DNA of 64,000 bases, from NCBI GenBank assembly GCA_012274445.1, contig JAAROD010000011.1, positions 682,001-746,000 on the forward strand, written 5' to 3'. Below the pieces are notes generated by a model. It did no database searches, was not told where the DNA came from, and saw only the letters and a program-made list of their open reading frames with translations. The stretch is from Sclerotiophoma versabilis. Taxonomy: Eukaryota > Ascomycota > Dothideomycetes > Pleosporales > Didymellaceae. Positions 1-10,708 of this stretch are shown one piece after another. How positions within the stretch are numbered: the stretch's first letter is position 1; the number at the start of each line of letters is the position of its first letter. The position numbers and the translations under genes were made by a program.

Positions 1-94
1 TAGGATCGCGTGCAGAGACTGCGTTGATCGTGTAAAGAATCGCGATCGTAATAAACACGATGATGCCGGTAATTGTGCGCGGAGAGAAGTACAT
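1..94 (-). CDS. N-terminus of a secreted or type II membrane protein (cut by window edge)
   Basis: An ATG at 94..92 on the minus strand opens a frame that runs off the left edge after 31 codons without a stop. The peptide starts MYFSPRT and continues with a hydrophobic run of about 16 residues (TGIIVFITIAILYTI) ending in NAVSARDP. That is the shape of a signal peptide or an uncleaved type II signal anchor, as in fungal Golgi glycosyltransferases. Only the leader is visible, so no family can be named. The start is inferred from the leader composition; the upstream sequence (95 onward) shows no coding signal in this frame. Confidence 0.45.
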   Translation of the reverse strand, partial: MYFSPRTITGIIVFITIAILYTINAVSARDP

Positions 95-1428
95 CGTAAC
101 TGGTCGTAAGCGAGTGACTGAGGTCGATGTGTTGCTCAGCAAGGCTGCAAAAGCATGACTAGAGTTAGGTGTAGTGTTGAATAACGAAGCAACATGCAGC
201 AAGGAAGGCTATGGCATGGTGTAGGTGAACGTAAGAGCGAAATTGAGGACCGCCGAAAAAAGAACAGGAAACACTATCCATGGAGACCCACGAGCCAGGC
301 TTTACGGGAGTCAGGCACTCGCTGATCCTTCCCGCATCAATGCTCCGTCGGGGAAAGTGGTAGCTGAGTTTAATTTTAGCGATTTGCAGGGGTTCATTTG
401 CTTGCGTGGCTTCAGCTTGGACCCTTCAGCGTCCTGTGTAACGGTCTTCCATTCCTGTGGAGGATGCAAATGCAATACCGAACATGGACGATGTAGGTTT
501 TCTGTCCAGGCCAGATACCACTACGTAACGTGAAGATGCTGCGGGAGGAATTTGTCGCTCGACGTTGTCGTCGTTGTCGTCGTTGTTCGAGCTGATGTGA
601 CAGCGGGCCGTTTGGACACCGGCCCTTATCAATGGCTCAACCACAGCGTGAAACGCTACAACGGGGATGCCGCTGCCTTTAGGATATTCAAGCTCGAATT
701 CAACGATCAGGAGATAGTGTGACCGCATCCCCGGTAGGCATGAGGCGACGGTGTTGATGAGTGAATGCCGCTAAAACTGTCATACCACTCAATATGATCC
801 ACCCGCAATGTGCCAAGCTCCGCCGGAAGCACATCCCGGGTCGAGAGGCGTGCAGGAAACAGAAGAGGATGCATACGCAGATGATTACGCATTGTTGAGC
901 TGCAGATGTTATGCAGTACCAAGGTCGAGTGACTTCATTCACGATAAGGGGATGAAAGAAGCAAAGAGGCCCATGCGCTGCCAAGGAATGGGCGCCATCG
1001 TTTTCCTTCAGTAAACACGACACATACGATTCCCGCACTTTGTCGTTTATATGCACTGAGTTGTAACGTCTTCGAGATAATCAAATTGTTCACAAAATGC
1101 AGGAGCGTATCACGTGCGAAATAGCAAACAAGTGCGGGCCACTGAAGCTGTGTTTGGTACTTTGTAGTGGCGTCATGACGAACTTCGACGCTGAAGAGGA
1201 GCTTGCCATCAATCCTCCCTAACAGCACTTCCCGTGACTCACGCCTTCTTGTTTGTTCTGCGTCCTATATCGATCGCATCGGCATACAAGCCCGGAGCTT
1301 CTGCTGTATTCAGTTGTTCGAGTGTTGACTCATACCATACATTGATCCTCGCTTACCATAGAGACTCGATCACTCACCAACAGCTTCTTACCCTCCAGCG
1401 CTCACTCGGAAGCATTTGGTGCACTGCC
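95..1428. other. Intergenic region, 1.3 kb
   Basis: Divergent spacer between the minus-strand leader gene and the plus-strand gene at 1429. It holds only short overlapping frames on both strands with no recognisable protein. A small imperfect GTC/GTT trinucleotide run lies near 553-590. No tRNA, repeat array or transposon end was seen. Confidence 0.5.
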
Positions 1429-3166
1429 ATGCCCAAGAAGCACGCGCCAGCCTACACGCAAACTAAGCCGACGTACGTTCACCCGTCGCTGCAAAGTTCA
1501 CGAGCTTCATCCTCGACGCCACCAGAACCGCAAACCGTCAATCAACGCATACAACAGCTTCGCCGCGAGCAAACGCCGCGAGCAACACCAGAACAAAGAG
1601 ATGAGCTCACATCGGTAGTAAGCAGCCGCACCGTCCCACCAGACTTGCGGCGCATCTTGCACATACCTGAGGTTAACGCTCCCAAACCAAAGCCAGGCCT
1701 GCGTTCACGGAGAGCATTTGGCGGTACAAGACCGCCACCAGGTCCAGCAGCGCCAAACAGCTGGCTTCTGTCAAGTCGCCATGCACCAGACTATGTGCGA
1801 AAGATGAGGAGGCAACAATCGGGTGATGAGAGGGGCGCACCGAGGTTCTGCATGCTTGCTAGAGTGACAGACGATGAATATAGGGTATGTGGGTTCGCGC
1901 GCTTAGAGCAAGTCGTGCTTCAGCATCGATTCCTGTCCGGAGATTGAAATCCTAACAGCTATGCAGCGTATACCACCTAAGCGAAGTCTCGCGCACCATT
2001 GTCTACGAACGTTCGCGCTGCATTGGGAAGAACTCTCCGAGTTTGAACAACACTACCTTCCTACAATACCCATATCGTTAAGGGAGGCGCTACTAAGCTA
2101 TCTGGCTGCTTACGGTGCCAAAGCAGCCTTGGACTTCAGATCGTTCAAGATACTGTTTCAAAATGAAGAGGGTACCGGTACTTCTAGCTGGGATGAGGCT
2201 CGCTTTCTGGATCTTTCCGGACTATTGAACGACGCATTCACCCTCGGTGACGTAGGCAAATGCCTCCGTCGACAGCCCTCGCAATTACCGAACATCGAGG
2301 TCTTGCAGATTACTGAATCAACGGGAGCCAAAGGCAAAGGAAAGGCAGTCGAAGTTGCAGAATCTTGGGAAGAAGAGGCGGAAGAATCAGCCAACGCTCA
2401 GCCTGTTTTGACGGCGGCGCTTACAATCCCATTCTTTACCAATCTAAGCAGGTTATCGCTTGCAAATCCGGGCGCATGGGCTTCGTGGCCCGAGTTGCTG
2501 AAGATCTCACCGCATTTGAACAAGATCACTCACCTCTCACTCGCGTATTGGCCGCGGCCATCTACCACTCCGAACGCTGCGACAACCTCAATGGTCTCAA
2601 GCATCACCAGTGTCTCTCTCGGGGGTTCAGACTTTTATTCTGATCTCGACGATGATTGGCATGAGGCCACGAACATACTGCGTCGATTCTCCGTCAACAC
2701 GTACTCGTTACAGTGGCTTGATCTAGAGGGATGTCACTGGTTGAAGGCGTTGAGCTGGCGCTCGGACGCACTTCTATCCGTTGCGAGATCCGATCATGAT
2801 CCAGAAGAGTGGAAATACCATAAAGCATCGCCTGGTCCAGACTGGAACGATGCGTGGCGGCGGATCACCTACTTGAACTTTTTCCAGGGCTGGATACCCG
2901 CGGATACTCAGTCGCTGCAGAACATACCTGCGGGGATGGTACCGGTACAATTGATGCGTTGGCTGCGGGATAACAAGGGCAGAGAAGACGTGAGCTGGAA
3001 GTTGAACGCGCACGAGAACGGGCACGCTGTGACTGAGTGGATCAGCCGAGAGAAGATGGCAAGAAGTGTGAAGCAGGACATACTTACTGCTCGACGAGCT
3101 GGTAACGATGTGTGGTGTAACATCGACCACGGATGGGGTAATTCGGCTGAAAACAAGGCATCATGA
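1429..3166 (+). CDS. Conserved fungal protein of unknown function, 551 aa
   Basis: Two exons, 1429-1884 and 1967-3166. The 82-nt intron has donor GTATGT and a CTAAC branch shortly before the acceptor, and the join is phase 0. The start is the ATG of MPKKHAP: an upstream in-frame ATG at 1234 adds only unstructured sequence. The first exon is basic and proline-rich (QRIQQLRREQTPRATP near residue 43, RRILHIPEVNAPKPKPG near 78, RPPPGPAAPNSWL near 105), a pattern I associate with a conserved Pezizomycotina family sometimes labelled tafazzin-like without good reason. The second exon has leucine-rich stretches (LSRLSLANPG, ITHLSLAYWP, LQWLDLEGC) like a short LRR fold, and an acidic Lys/Glu-rich linker. 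No catalytic motif was found, so no function is proposed. Confidence 0.75.
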
Positions 3167-3429
3167 AGTTGATTATAGAGTGTTGCATACCCCCAAGATT
3201 TGTTTGACGATGAGAGAATTGAAAAATTCGAAAATTGTGACTATGAAACCTAGGAAGGCTTCTGCATCCATGAATGACTCCAACATTTGCTAAACAATGA
3301 TAGGGTTGAACAACAGTTGGGCTTACTCAGCAATGCTGTTCCTCCGCGGATCGTAATCAGGTGTCATCTCTTTAGCCTCAAATACCTGACCTAATATTCA
3401 AGGCGTGTTCGTCCACACTTGTTCGCACG

Positions 3430-5648
3430 ATGCCGGTCATTGAGATTCTGAACAGCAAATATCAGCAGGAAGAGATCGATGTACAAAGGACCCTTGCAGA
3501 GACGGAGGAAGGGCCGCTGTATTTTCGTGGCTGGACAGAGATTAGACAAGAGGAAAACGAAGTCACGGACAAGAGCTCTGGAGGAGTAGTACACCCATGC
3601 GTAGAAGTGTGTACAGTCTGTCATGATCAGAGCGCACGTACTGAAGATATTTTCTTCAACACTAACGTGCAAAGCCTTCGGCAAAGCACCCGAGAGAATT
3701 GTAGCTACTGCTCCGCTTTACTTGACGCCATTGAGACATTCAGCAAAGATGCGCAGTTCGACCTGGAGCAGCTCACTGTCTCAGTCTTATTGGCTGACCC
3801 TCACGACCTTCATTTTCGTACCCTTTCGGTCATCTTTTGGAAGTCAAAAGATATTGGAAGAACGCAAGACCAACTTGCAAAGGCAGACATCTTCCGGATA
3901 GCAGGTACGTGATGCTCTTGTGATGAGCTTCTTTCAGCGCTCCACTGTTTTCGAAGTTCCTGCTGCAAGCTTGACTAACGGAGCAGAGTCCATTGAGACC
4001 AGTGCGGCACCCTCTTGGGCACACAATCTTTCAGCGAAGAATATCTCCGCTGGAGATACATCTTCTTGCAGAGCCTTCGATAGAATCAAATCTTGGCTCG
4101 AGGTCTGCAACAAAGATCACACGTGCGCCAGTTTTGATGAAAAGTACATGCCGAAGAGATTACTGCAAATAGCCGGTGACAAACTTTACCTTCGGGAAGA
4201 TTTGGGACAGGTGTCACCGTATGCTTGTTTGAGCCACTGTTGGGGCGTAAAAGGTCTCGCTTTCAAACTGGTCAAATCCAACAGAAAGGACCTTAGCCAA
4301 GGCATACTCATCGCGGAATTGCCTAGAACCTTTTCAGATGCGGTGCAGGCATGCACTCAACTCGGTCTTGACTTCCTTTGGATTGACGCTTTATGTAAGT
4401 GACTTAAGAGGGGTCCTGCCTGGAGTAATTTCCAGCTGACCTTGTTCAGGCATCATCCAGGATGACTTGGCTGACTGGGAGGAAACTGCTGCCACCATGG
4501 CAGATATATATCGTCACGGGTACATCACACTTGCTGCTACGGTATCGGATAACAGTAGCGGAGGTTGCTTCCGACTTGTCCCAGATCGAGCACAACCGAA
4601 GCCACTCCAACGTACGCCCGGGCTCTTCGTCGAGGAGCATCACAGGTGGACTTCTCCACTCCACACATGGAATCCGAAGTTTGCAAGCCGGTTCCCTTTG
4701 CTTCAGCGTGCCTGGGTATATCAGGAGAGACAGATATCACCAAGGACTGTACATTTTACCCAACGCCAGCTGTTATGGGAGTGCAAGTCTTCTCTCAGAT
4801 GTGAGGACGGTGTACTTGACTACACTGTATATAGTGAGCCCATTTTCGGAGATACTACGGTAGAGCGAGAGTCAGAACATTTTATCCCTGCTTGGCGACG
4901 CATCGTTCGGGAGTACTCTCGTCTTGATCTCACCTTCCGAGAAGATAGGCTGCCTGCCATTGCAGCGATAGTGGAAGGCATGATGAAGCGGCGCCCGGAT
5001 GACTTCTACATGGCAGGCATGTGGGTGAACAGCCTTGTTGCTGATCTTACTTGGTACATCGACACAACTACCAGGGCTTTCAAAGGGCTCCTGCCTAGAT
5101 CTCAACGGCTATCGCCATCCTGGGCGTGGACTTCCGTTCAAGGACCTATCAGGTTTTCTGACTATCGTGAATACCTCCCTGGTGTAGAGGTGTTGGACAT
5201 CTCTGGCTCCGCTTATGGACCGCGTCATATTGGAAGAATCAAAGATGCGAGTATTACTATGAAAGGACCGGCCATCGAGGCAGTCTTTAAAAATGGTCAA
5301 TACTTGCAAGTCGGACAGCGTATGTCGCATACCGTGCACCAATCCCGCAACGATACAGCTTACGATACAATCTTTGAGATTTACGGTGCTGAAAGAACCA
5401 AGGACTTTGATGTTGAGGAAGGCAACATGCAAGATGTGGAAGACGAGAAGTACATTTTTCTCTTCATCAATACTGACCAGCTCTGTTGTTCTGGTCTTAT
5501 CCTGCAGCAACTCCCGAACACTGAGTACGAGCGAGTTGGCACGTGCGTTTGTAAGACCGATCCGTACACGTTTATTGAGGCCGATCGGGAGACTATGCTG
5601 CGGCAGTACATCGACGGTCTTAGCATAAAAGAAGTTAAGATAATCTGA
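3430..5648 (+). CDS. HET-domain (heterokaryon incompatibility) protein, 693 aa
   Basis: Three exons: 3430-3904, 3987-4394 and 4450-5648. Both introns (82 and 55 nt) have good signals, GTACGT with TGACTAAC, and GTAAGT. The joins rebuild one frame. The HET domain starts near residue 237 with YACLSHCWG and continues through LPRTFSDAVQ, LDFLWIDALC (split by intron 2) and IIQDDLADWEETAATMADIYRHG, the classic block order of the family. The N-terminal 160 residues hold Cys pairs (CTVCHDQ, CSYCSALL) that are frequent in this architecture. HET proteins mediate non-self recognition and cell death on hyphal fusion; members are numerous and polymorphic, so this gene's partner cannot be told. The stop lies 20 nt from the stop of the convergent WC-2-like gene. 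Confidence 0.9.
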
Positions 5649-5668
5649 AGGCTCACAAAGGTTTGCTG

Positions 5669-6725
5669 CTATTTCTTGACCCTGCTTCGTTTGCCCTTTG
5701 ACCACCGCACTATCATGATTAGCAATACGTTTACAGAATCCTGAGTTCCGAGTACTCACAACCGCAGCCATTACACAACGTTTTAGGGCCGCCAGGGCCT
5801 GCCCTCCATTCTGGAGACTCAAAAGTACCACAAACCATGCATATGTACGTCTCTGTTGCGTTGCGCTTTTTCCGTGCTCTAGAACCCACGGCTTTGCCAG
5901 ACTTCTTGTTCCTAGGGATGGGAATACCAGCGTCACCCACGACGGGGGAACACTTGCCTTCTGCTTTGGTGTATGAAACGTTTTTCTCTTCTGGGTCCTG
6001 GACTCATAATCAAAATTAAAACCCTGGTGAAGTCGAGCATCAATACTGACCGCAGGAAGACAGGCAAACTCGACCTGCACTTGCAGTCGACCCTGTTGAT
6101 TTCTAGTCTGCTGGGATTGGGCATACGCAATGAATACTCCGTCAACAACCTCTGTCTTCTGCGTATCCTGGGGCGTTTCCAATTCTCGTTCTTCGTTCTC
6201 TAGCTGTGTCATTTGTCGCATAAGCCTCTCATGCGTAATCTTGTGCTCCAGGAACGAGTCAAACAAAGCCCTGCCTTTGCTGAGGTAAGGCCGAGCCATT
6301 ACGATAAGTTCGTGGTGATGTAATACGCTATTTGGCGTACCGTCATGGTATATGTTGCACTGCGATTCAAGGATGATCCAGTCGTTATCTGGCTTCCGAA
6401 ATCGATAGATGAAGCGTACCGGATTGCCGTGGAGTAAGGCCTCGTTGAACTCTGTGGTGAAAACGCCAAGGTCGTCGGGATGGATGAAGTCGGTGACAAA
6501 GCGACCCAAGAGCTCAGTCGGCTTATATCCGACCACCATCTTGCCCGATTCAGAAGCGTAAACAATTGTGCCATCCGAGGACACAACGTGTAGAAAGTCT
6601 TGCAGACCTCGCGAAGTGCATTGTATCAAACTGTTCTGCTCAGAGGATTTCCCCGGTACAATCTTTGGCCCTAGATCACCGCCTGCGGCTGTATAGAAGC
6701 CAGAAAGATGGTCGAATTGTACCAT
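5669..6725 (-). CDS. White-Collar-2-like PAS/GATA zinc-finger protein, short form, 317 aa
   Basis: Three exons on the minus strand: 6725-6051, 5997-5760 and 5709-5669, with introns of 53 nt (5998-6050) and 50 nt (5710-5759). A PAS domain lies at about residues 40-150 (DFLHVVSSDGTIVYASESG, FIHPDDLGVF, FRKPDNDW). It is followed by ARPYLSKGRALFDSFLEHK and a coiled coil, as in WC-2/LreB, the GATA partner of the blue-light receptor WC-1. The C-terminus is a GATA finger, CMVCG-x18-CNGCG, followed by LRWSKGKRSRVKK; that finger is only recovered by splicing the last intron. The protein is much shorter than Neurospora WC-2 (about 530 aa) because the long N-terminus is absent. It could be a divergent paralogue or the real 5' exons could be missing. 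A coding-looking exon lies just upstream but does not join in frame (see 6784-6852). Confidence 0.8.
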
Positions 6726-6783
6726 TATCGTTATTCTGATTGAAAGTCAGTTGTACCTTCACTCTTACTCTCGAGTGGCTTAC

Positions 6784-6852
6784 CAGATCGGCCTCGGCGG
6801 CTTCCGCAACAACCTGGACACCCAGCAGCTCCTCAACATATAACCGAGCTGC
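6784..6852 (-). other. Candidate orphan 5' exon upstream of the WC-2-like gene
   Basis: Between a possible acceptor (GACGTAG, ending at 6853) and a strong donor (GTAAGC from 6783) lie 23 open codons reading AARLYVEELLGVQVVAEAAEADL in part, an amphipathic, protein-like sequence. A 48-nt intron (6736-6783, acceptor TTTCAATCAG) would connect it to the WC-2-like ORF, but the join is out of frame with the PAS frame. It could be a 5' UTR exon, a chance ORF, or a remnant of a longer N-terminus. Confidence 0.3.
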
Positions 6853-7762
6853 CTACGTCTCCCAGCTGAGAACCTTTCAATCTCCTTCCTTTGTAGCATT
6901 CTAGAGAAGGATTTGGCTATCATAAGTATGTGCTACTGTGGCAAAATGTGGCGACTACGCGAGGTCTAGATTGCCAAGACGGATCCCATAGGTAGGGCGA
7001 GACTCATTGCAGTGGAGGATCTGTTGTTCCACTACTACATATGAGCCAGGATCACCACACTTACCCACAAAATGCACTTGGAGGAGCATAATGTAAGTCA
7101 AGGGGCTGGATCAATTCGCTGCTGTTGCCGTTTCACCTCACACAATGGACACCTAAATTGGCTGCAGCGATTCCACACCAGATTGTTTGCTGTGCACATC
7201 ATTCCGAAGCCGGAAGTTGGGATCACACCTCTCTAAGTAAATGTGACGTCAAGTCAGTCTATCTTACAACACAACAAGCAATTGGCCGAGATATCCGGCG
7301 AAGGAACACCCGCCCTTCATCAGCGGCGTTTTTTTATATTGGAGGATGCATCGTGGAATTGAGTGTGGAGGTGATGGTTCACCGTAAAGCTTGCAGCACG
7401 TCGGAGCTGGTGGTGGGGGGAGTTGAGATGTAGCGTGGAAAGGTTAGAGTGCGTGGTTAATAGAGCAGGCGGGGCACGAGAAGCGAGGTGAAGCCGCCTT
7501 CCTAATGAAGCGGAGTGCAAATAGTGAGCGCGCTGTCATAGCTAAATGCCTGTCGGTCAGTGAACGCAATACGCAGCACGTCATAAAGGCAATGCACTAG
7601 AAGGTGTGCTCAAAGATTACTGTATGATGAGGAAGTTACGGAGAGGATCGACAAACCATACTGGCCCCACTACATGATCAGGAAATGGAGCCTCTGAAAT
7701 CTAAATCTGACTTCCCCTACCCAAACGCCAATCACGCCATGCCTCGATACTCGTCCTCAATC
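6853..7762. other. Intergenic region upstream of the WC-2-like gene
   Basis: About 0.9 kb between the 3' end of the XPD gene and the 5' side of the WC-2-like gene, both on the minus strand. No ORF with protein-like composition, tRNA or repeat was recognised. It presumably holds the WC-2-like promoter and the XPD terminator. Confidence 0.4.
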
Positions 7763-10419
7763 TTACAAGTCGGCCATGACTTCATCCATGTCCTGTCCTC
7801 CAAACTCGTCCTCCTTCAACCTCTCGCCAAACTCATCACCTTCATCCATATGTTCAACTGCCGCCCGTCCTTCAAGAGCTCGCAGAGCTGTGTAGTCGGT
7901 ACCACTGATACCAAGCTCGCCCTTCTTCTTCTGATGTGCCTCTAACTCCTCCAGCCCCCAACTTGAGTATCCCTCTGCTTGTTGCCTGCTCAACGGCACA
8001 CTCATATCGCGTAAGAACTGCTTTGCCGTGCCCACTGCCTGATCTACGCTCAACTTCGTGTTCTTTTGATCAAGGCCTTGCTGAATCCACTTCGGCAGCT
8101 GCGTAATCTTCTTGTTGAACCGTTTATCTGCTAGGACCATGATACCGTAGTCGTCTTTACCGCGAATGACACGCCCCAAGCATTGCGCCGCATGTCGCAT
8201 AGCATCGAATGAAAGAAAGTCCTGTTCTTTGATGCGGTATGTCTCGCGCAAGAATTCCAGACGCGCTTTGAGAATGCGACTCTCGGTGTACTGGAAAGGA
8301 ACACCCATGCAAAGCACAGTGCGGCCGTAGTGGTGGTCAAAATCGATGCCCTCGGAGACCTTGCCACGTGCGACACATAGCAGCACTGCGCCACGGCCAT
8401 TGTTGCATGCTGTGCGGAAGGTCTCGAGAGCGAGTGCCGTTTCTTGTGCGTCAGGCGTTTCAACGAGGATAAGCTTGTACTTCCATACTGTGTCCAAGAT
8501 CTCCATACCCTGCCAGGCGGAGATGATGTGTTCCATATAGAGATAGGAGGGGAAGAAGACGACAACGCCGTCGGGTGTAAGTTTGCAGAATTCGATGAGC
8601 AAGTTGCCGAAGTTACGCTGCACCTGGATGTCACCGCGATGCTCGAAACCGGAGGTGATCTGGTTCTGATCGCTGCCACGGTCAACGATCATGGGCAAGA
8701 ACGATTTGCGTGTAAGTGTCATAGTGAAAGACTCTTGTACCACGGTGTTGAAGTTGAGCATCCGAGGATACATGTCAAGAGGAGACATTGTTCCGGATGT
8801 AACGATGACCGAATAAAAGCGCTCAAAGACAGGCTTGATGGCGATCGCAGCATCAAGGCAGGTCAGATGAAGGACAGGATTTGGTACTTGGGCGGTCGCC
8901 GACTCGAAGGGTTCGATGATAAGTAGAAAGCCGGTTTCGTATGTAGCGATGAGCGTAGCGAACGTCGCCACGTCTTGGAGTGGTTGGTAATCTTCGATAT
9001 TCGTGAGCTCCAGTGTGCGTACGAGCGAGGTCAAGCGCTCTGCGCAGAAGCGCAGCGGTTTACGTTCGATAAAGGAAGCATTTTTGAGGGATTCGAGGAA
9101 AGAAGGAGGCGTCTCAGAAATGACTTGCACGACGCGCATTCTGATTTTGAGGTATTCGATGAAGCGCTTGAGAAAGGCGACGAAATGCTCTGCGCGCCGG
9201 ATGTTACCCGGTACTGCTTCGGTGAGTAGATCATCGGGTAATGCTGGGTTAGCCATGAAGGCGTCTTCTATTCGAGCTTCCTCTGCTGTACGTAACCCTT
9301 CTACCAATTTTGCGTACTCGCTTTGTAGCTTCTCGGCATCCGTGGTCTTCATTTCGGTGATCTTTCGATCCAAATTGTTGACTCCTTTAGTAGCTTTTCG
9401 TAACACATCCTCCGTCAAGTCGATACTCAGCGACTCAATACATACGTTGTCGATATTGTGGGCTTCGTCGAATACGACGATGCAGTCCTTGGACAGCTCT
9501 TTCGATACGCGATCTGCGATCTTCGGGTCCAGCAAGTAATGATACGAGTAAATGATGACGTTGCAGTAAGGCATCATGCGACGCGCAGTAAAGTATGGGC
9601 ACTGCTTCTGCTGCTCTCCATACTTTAGTAGCCCATCGAACGTAAAGACGCCAGGTGGTATCAGGTTGTGGGGCTCTAGAAGATCGAGGTTCTCGTGGTA
9701 GACGCAAAGCTCGACATCTTCGCCACGGTCTTTCTTCTCCTTCACGAAACCTGCCGTCAGACTGCGGCACCTCGCATCAACGACGTTACCGCTCTTTTCG
9801 CGTTTGACACTGGGGTGCAGACAGAGGTTCTTTCGACTTGTAAGACCCAGCCCGCGGAACTCCTCTTCATAGCCCAGCTCTTGTGTGCGGTACTTCATCA
9901 AGGCCTTCAGCTCAGCCAATGCTTTCTCGATCTCAGACATGGTTCGAGAGCAGTAGATGAGCTTTCGCTTCTCCGGATAGAACTGCTGGTACGCTATAAT
10001 AAGGGACAACAAAGACACAGTTTTACCCGTGCCTGAAGGCATCTCCAGGACACAGTGCCCGCCCTGGTCCAGGGTGCGCTTGAGGTCGCACATGTAGGCA
10101 TATTGCTCTGGGTAGACCCGTGGGTACGGGAAGAGCACGGGGAGGTTACTGGGAGAAGGTAAGTATAGGCAAAGACACCAATGCCGCAGAACATAATAAT
10201 AAGGAGTAACGTCGGAGCAGAGGGTAATGGATCTGAGGAAGTGATGTTGGAGTAGGGGCAATTAGACGAAATGCGTTGAAGATATCATGACAATGAGAAG
10301 CCTGCGATTGGCAGGCGTCGCTAGAACGTGCAACTGTATTGTAGAATCACTCCCAGAAGTACGTTCGGAAGGACAGCGGCGAGCATGTTGAAGACGACTT
10401 ACTCGATGAAGAACTTCAT
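7763..10419 (-). CDS. RAD3: TFIIH/nucleotide-excision-repair DNA helicase XPD (Rad3/ERCC2), 800 aa
   Basis: A 17-nt first exon (10419-10403) encodes MKFFI and part of an Asp codon; a 254-nt intron (10149-10402) precedes the main exon 10148-7763. The joined N-terminus MKFFIDNLPVLFPYPRVYPEQY matches the near-invariant start of XPD/Rad3, which decides the start. Walker A is MPSGTGKT (about residue 42); the four Fe-S cluster cysteines lie in CLHPSV, ARCRSL, CVYHEN and QQKQCPYF; the DEAH box is VVFDEAHNID. Helicase motifs V-VI are seen in VARGKVSEGIDFDHHYGR and AAQCLGRVIRGKDDYG. Length fits (yeast 778, human 760). The enzyme is the 5'-3' helicase of TFIIH, opening DNA around lesions and supporting Pol II initiation. 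It is divergent from LTN1, 289 bp between start codons. Confidence 0.96.
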
Positions 10420-10708
10420 GTTGACGACCGCCCGCGCGGAAGCTGTCGTGGCGATGGAGCTGGTCGTGAGAGACAAAGCGCGTTGCCTCTGATCTCAAAA
10501 CGCGCCATCACATGTTCGTCACTAGCGCCGACAGGGCTGTTAAGCCGCCCCACTACCGCCCTTCAAGCAATCGTCATCGTTGGGTGGGCACATTTTACAC
10601 AGACTTCAACTCCTAGCACTTCACACGATACCATTGCTGCTTGCTGTGCTTCTTGGCGTCGCTTCTTCCTTTTCTTTTCCCGTTCACACTTATTATACCA
10701 TATACAGC

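Noticed and set aside
225..1056. Cluster of small ORFs near the left end
   Set aside because: No protein-like composition, splice structure or homology that I can recognise.
5109..6044. Minus-strand 538-codon ORF read as one unspliced WC-2-like protein
   Set aside because: After the intron donor at 6050 the frame leaves WC-2 homology and runs antisense to the HET gene; splicing to the GATA finger exons gives the expected C-terminus instead.
8444..9539. Several plus-strand ORFs of 85-178 codons
   Set aside because: They are antisense to the XPD helicase coding exon and show no independent homology.
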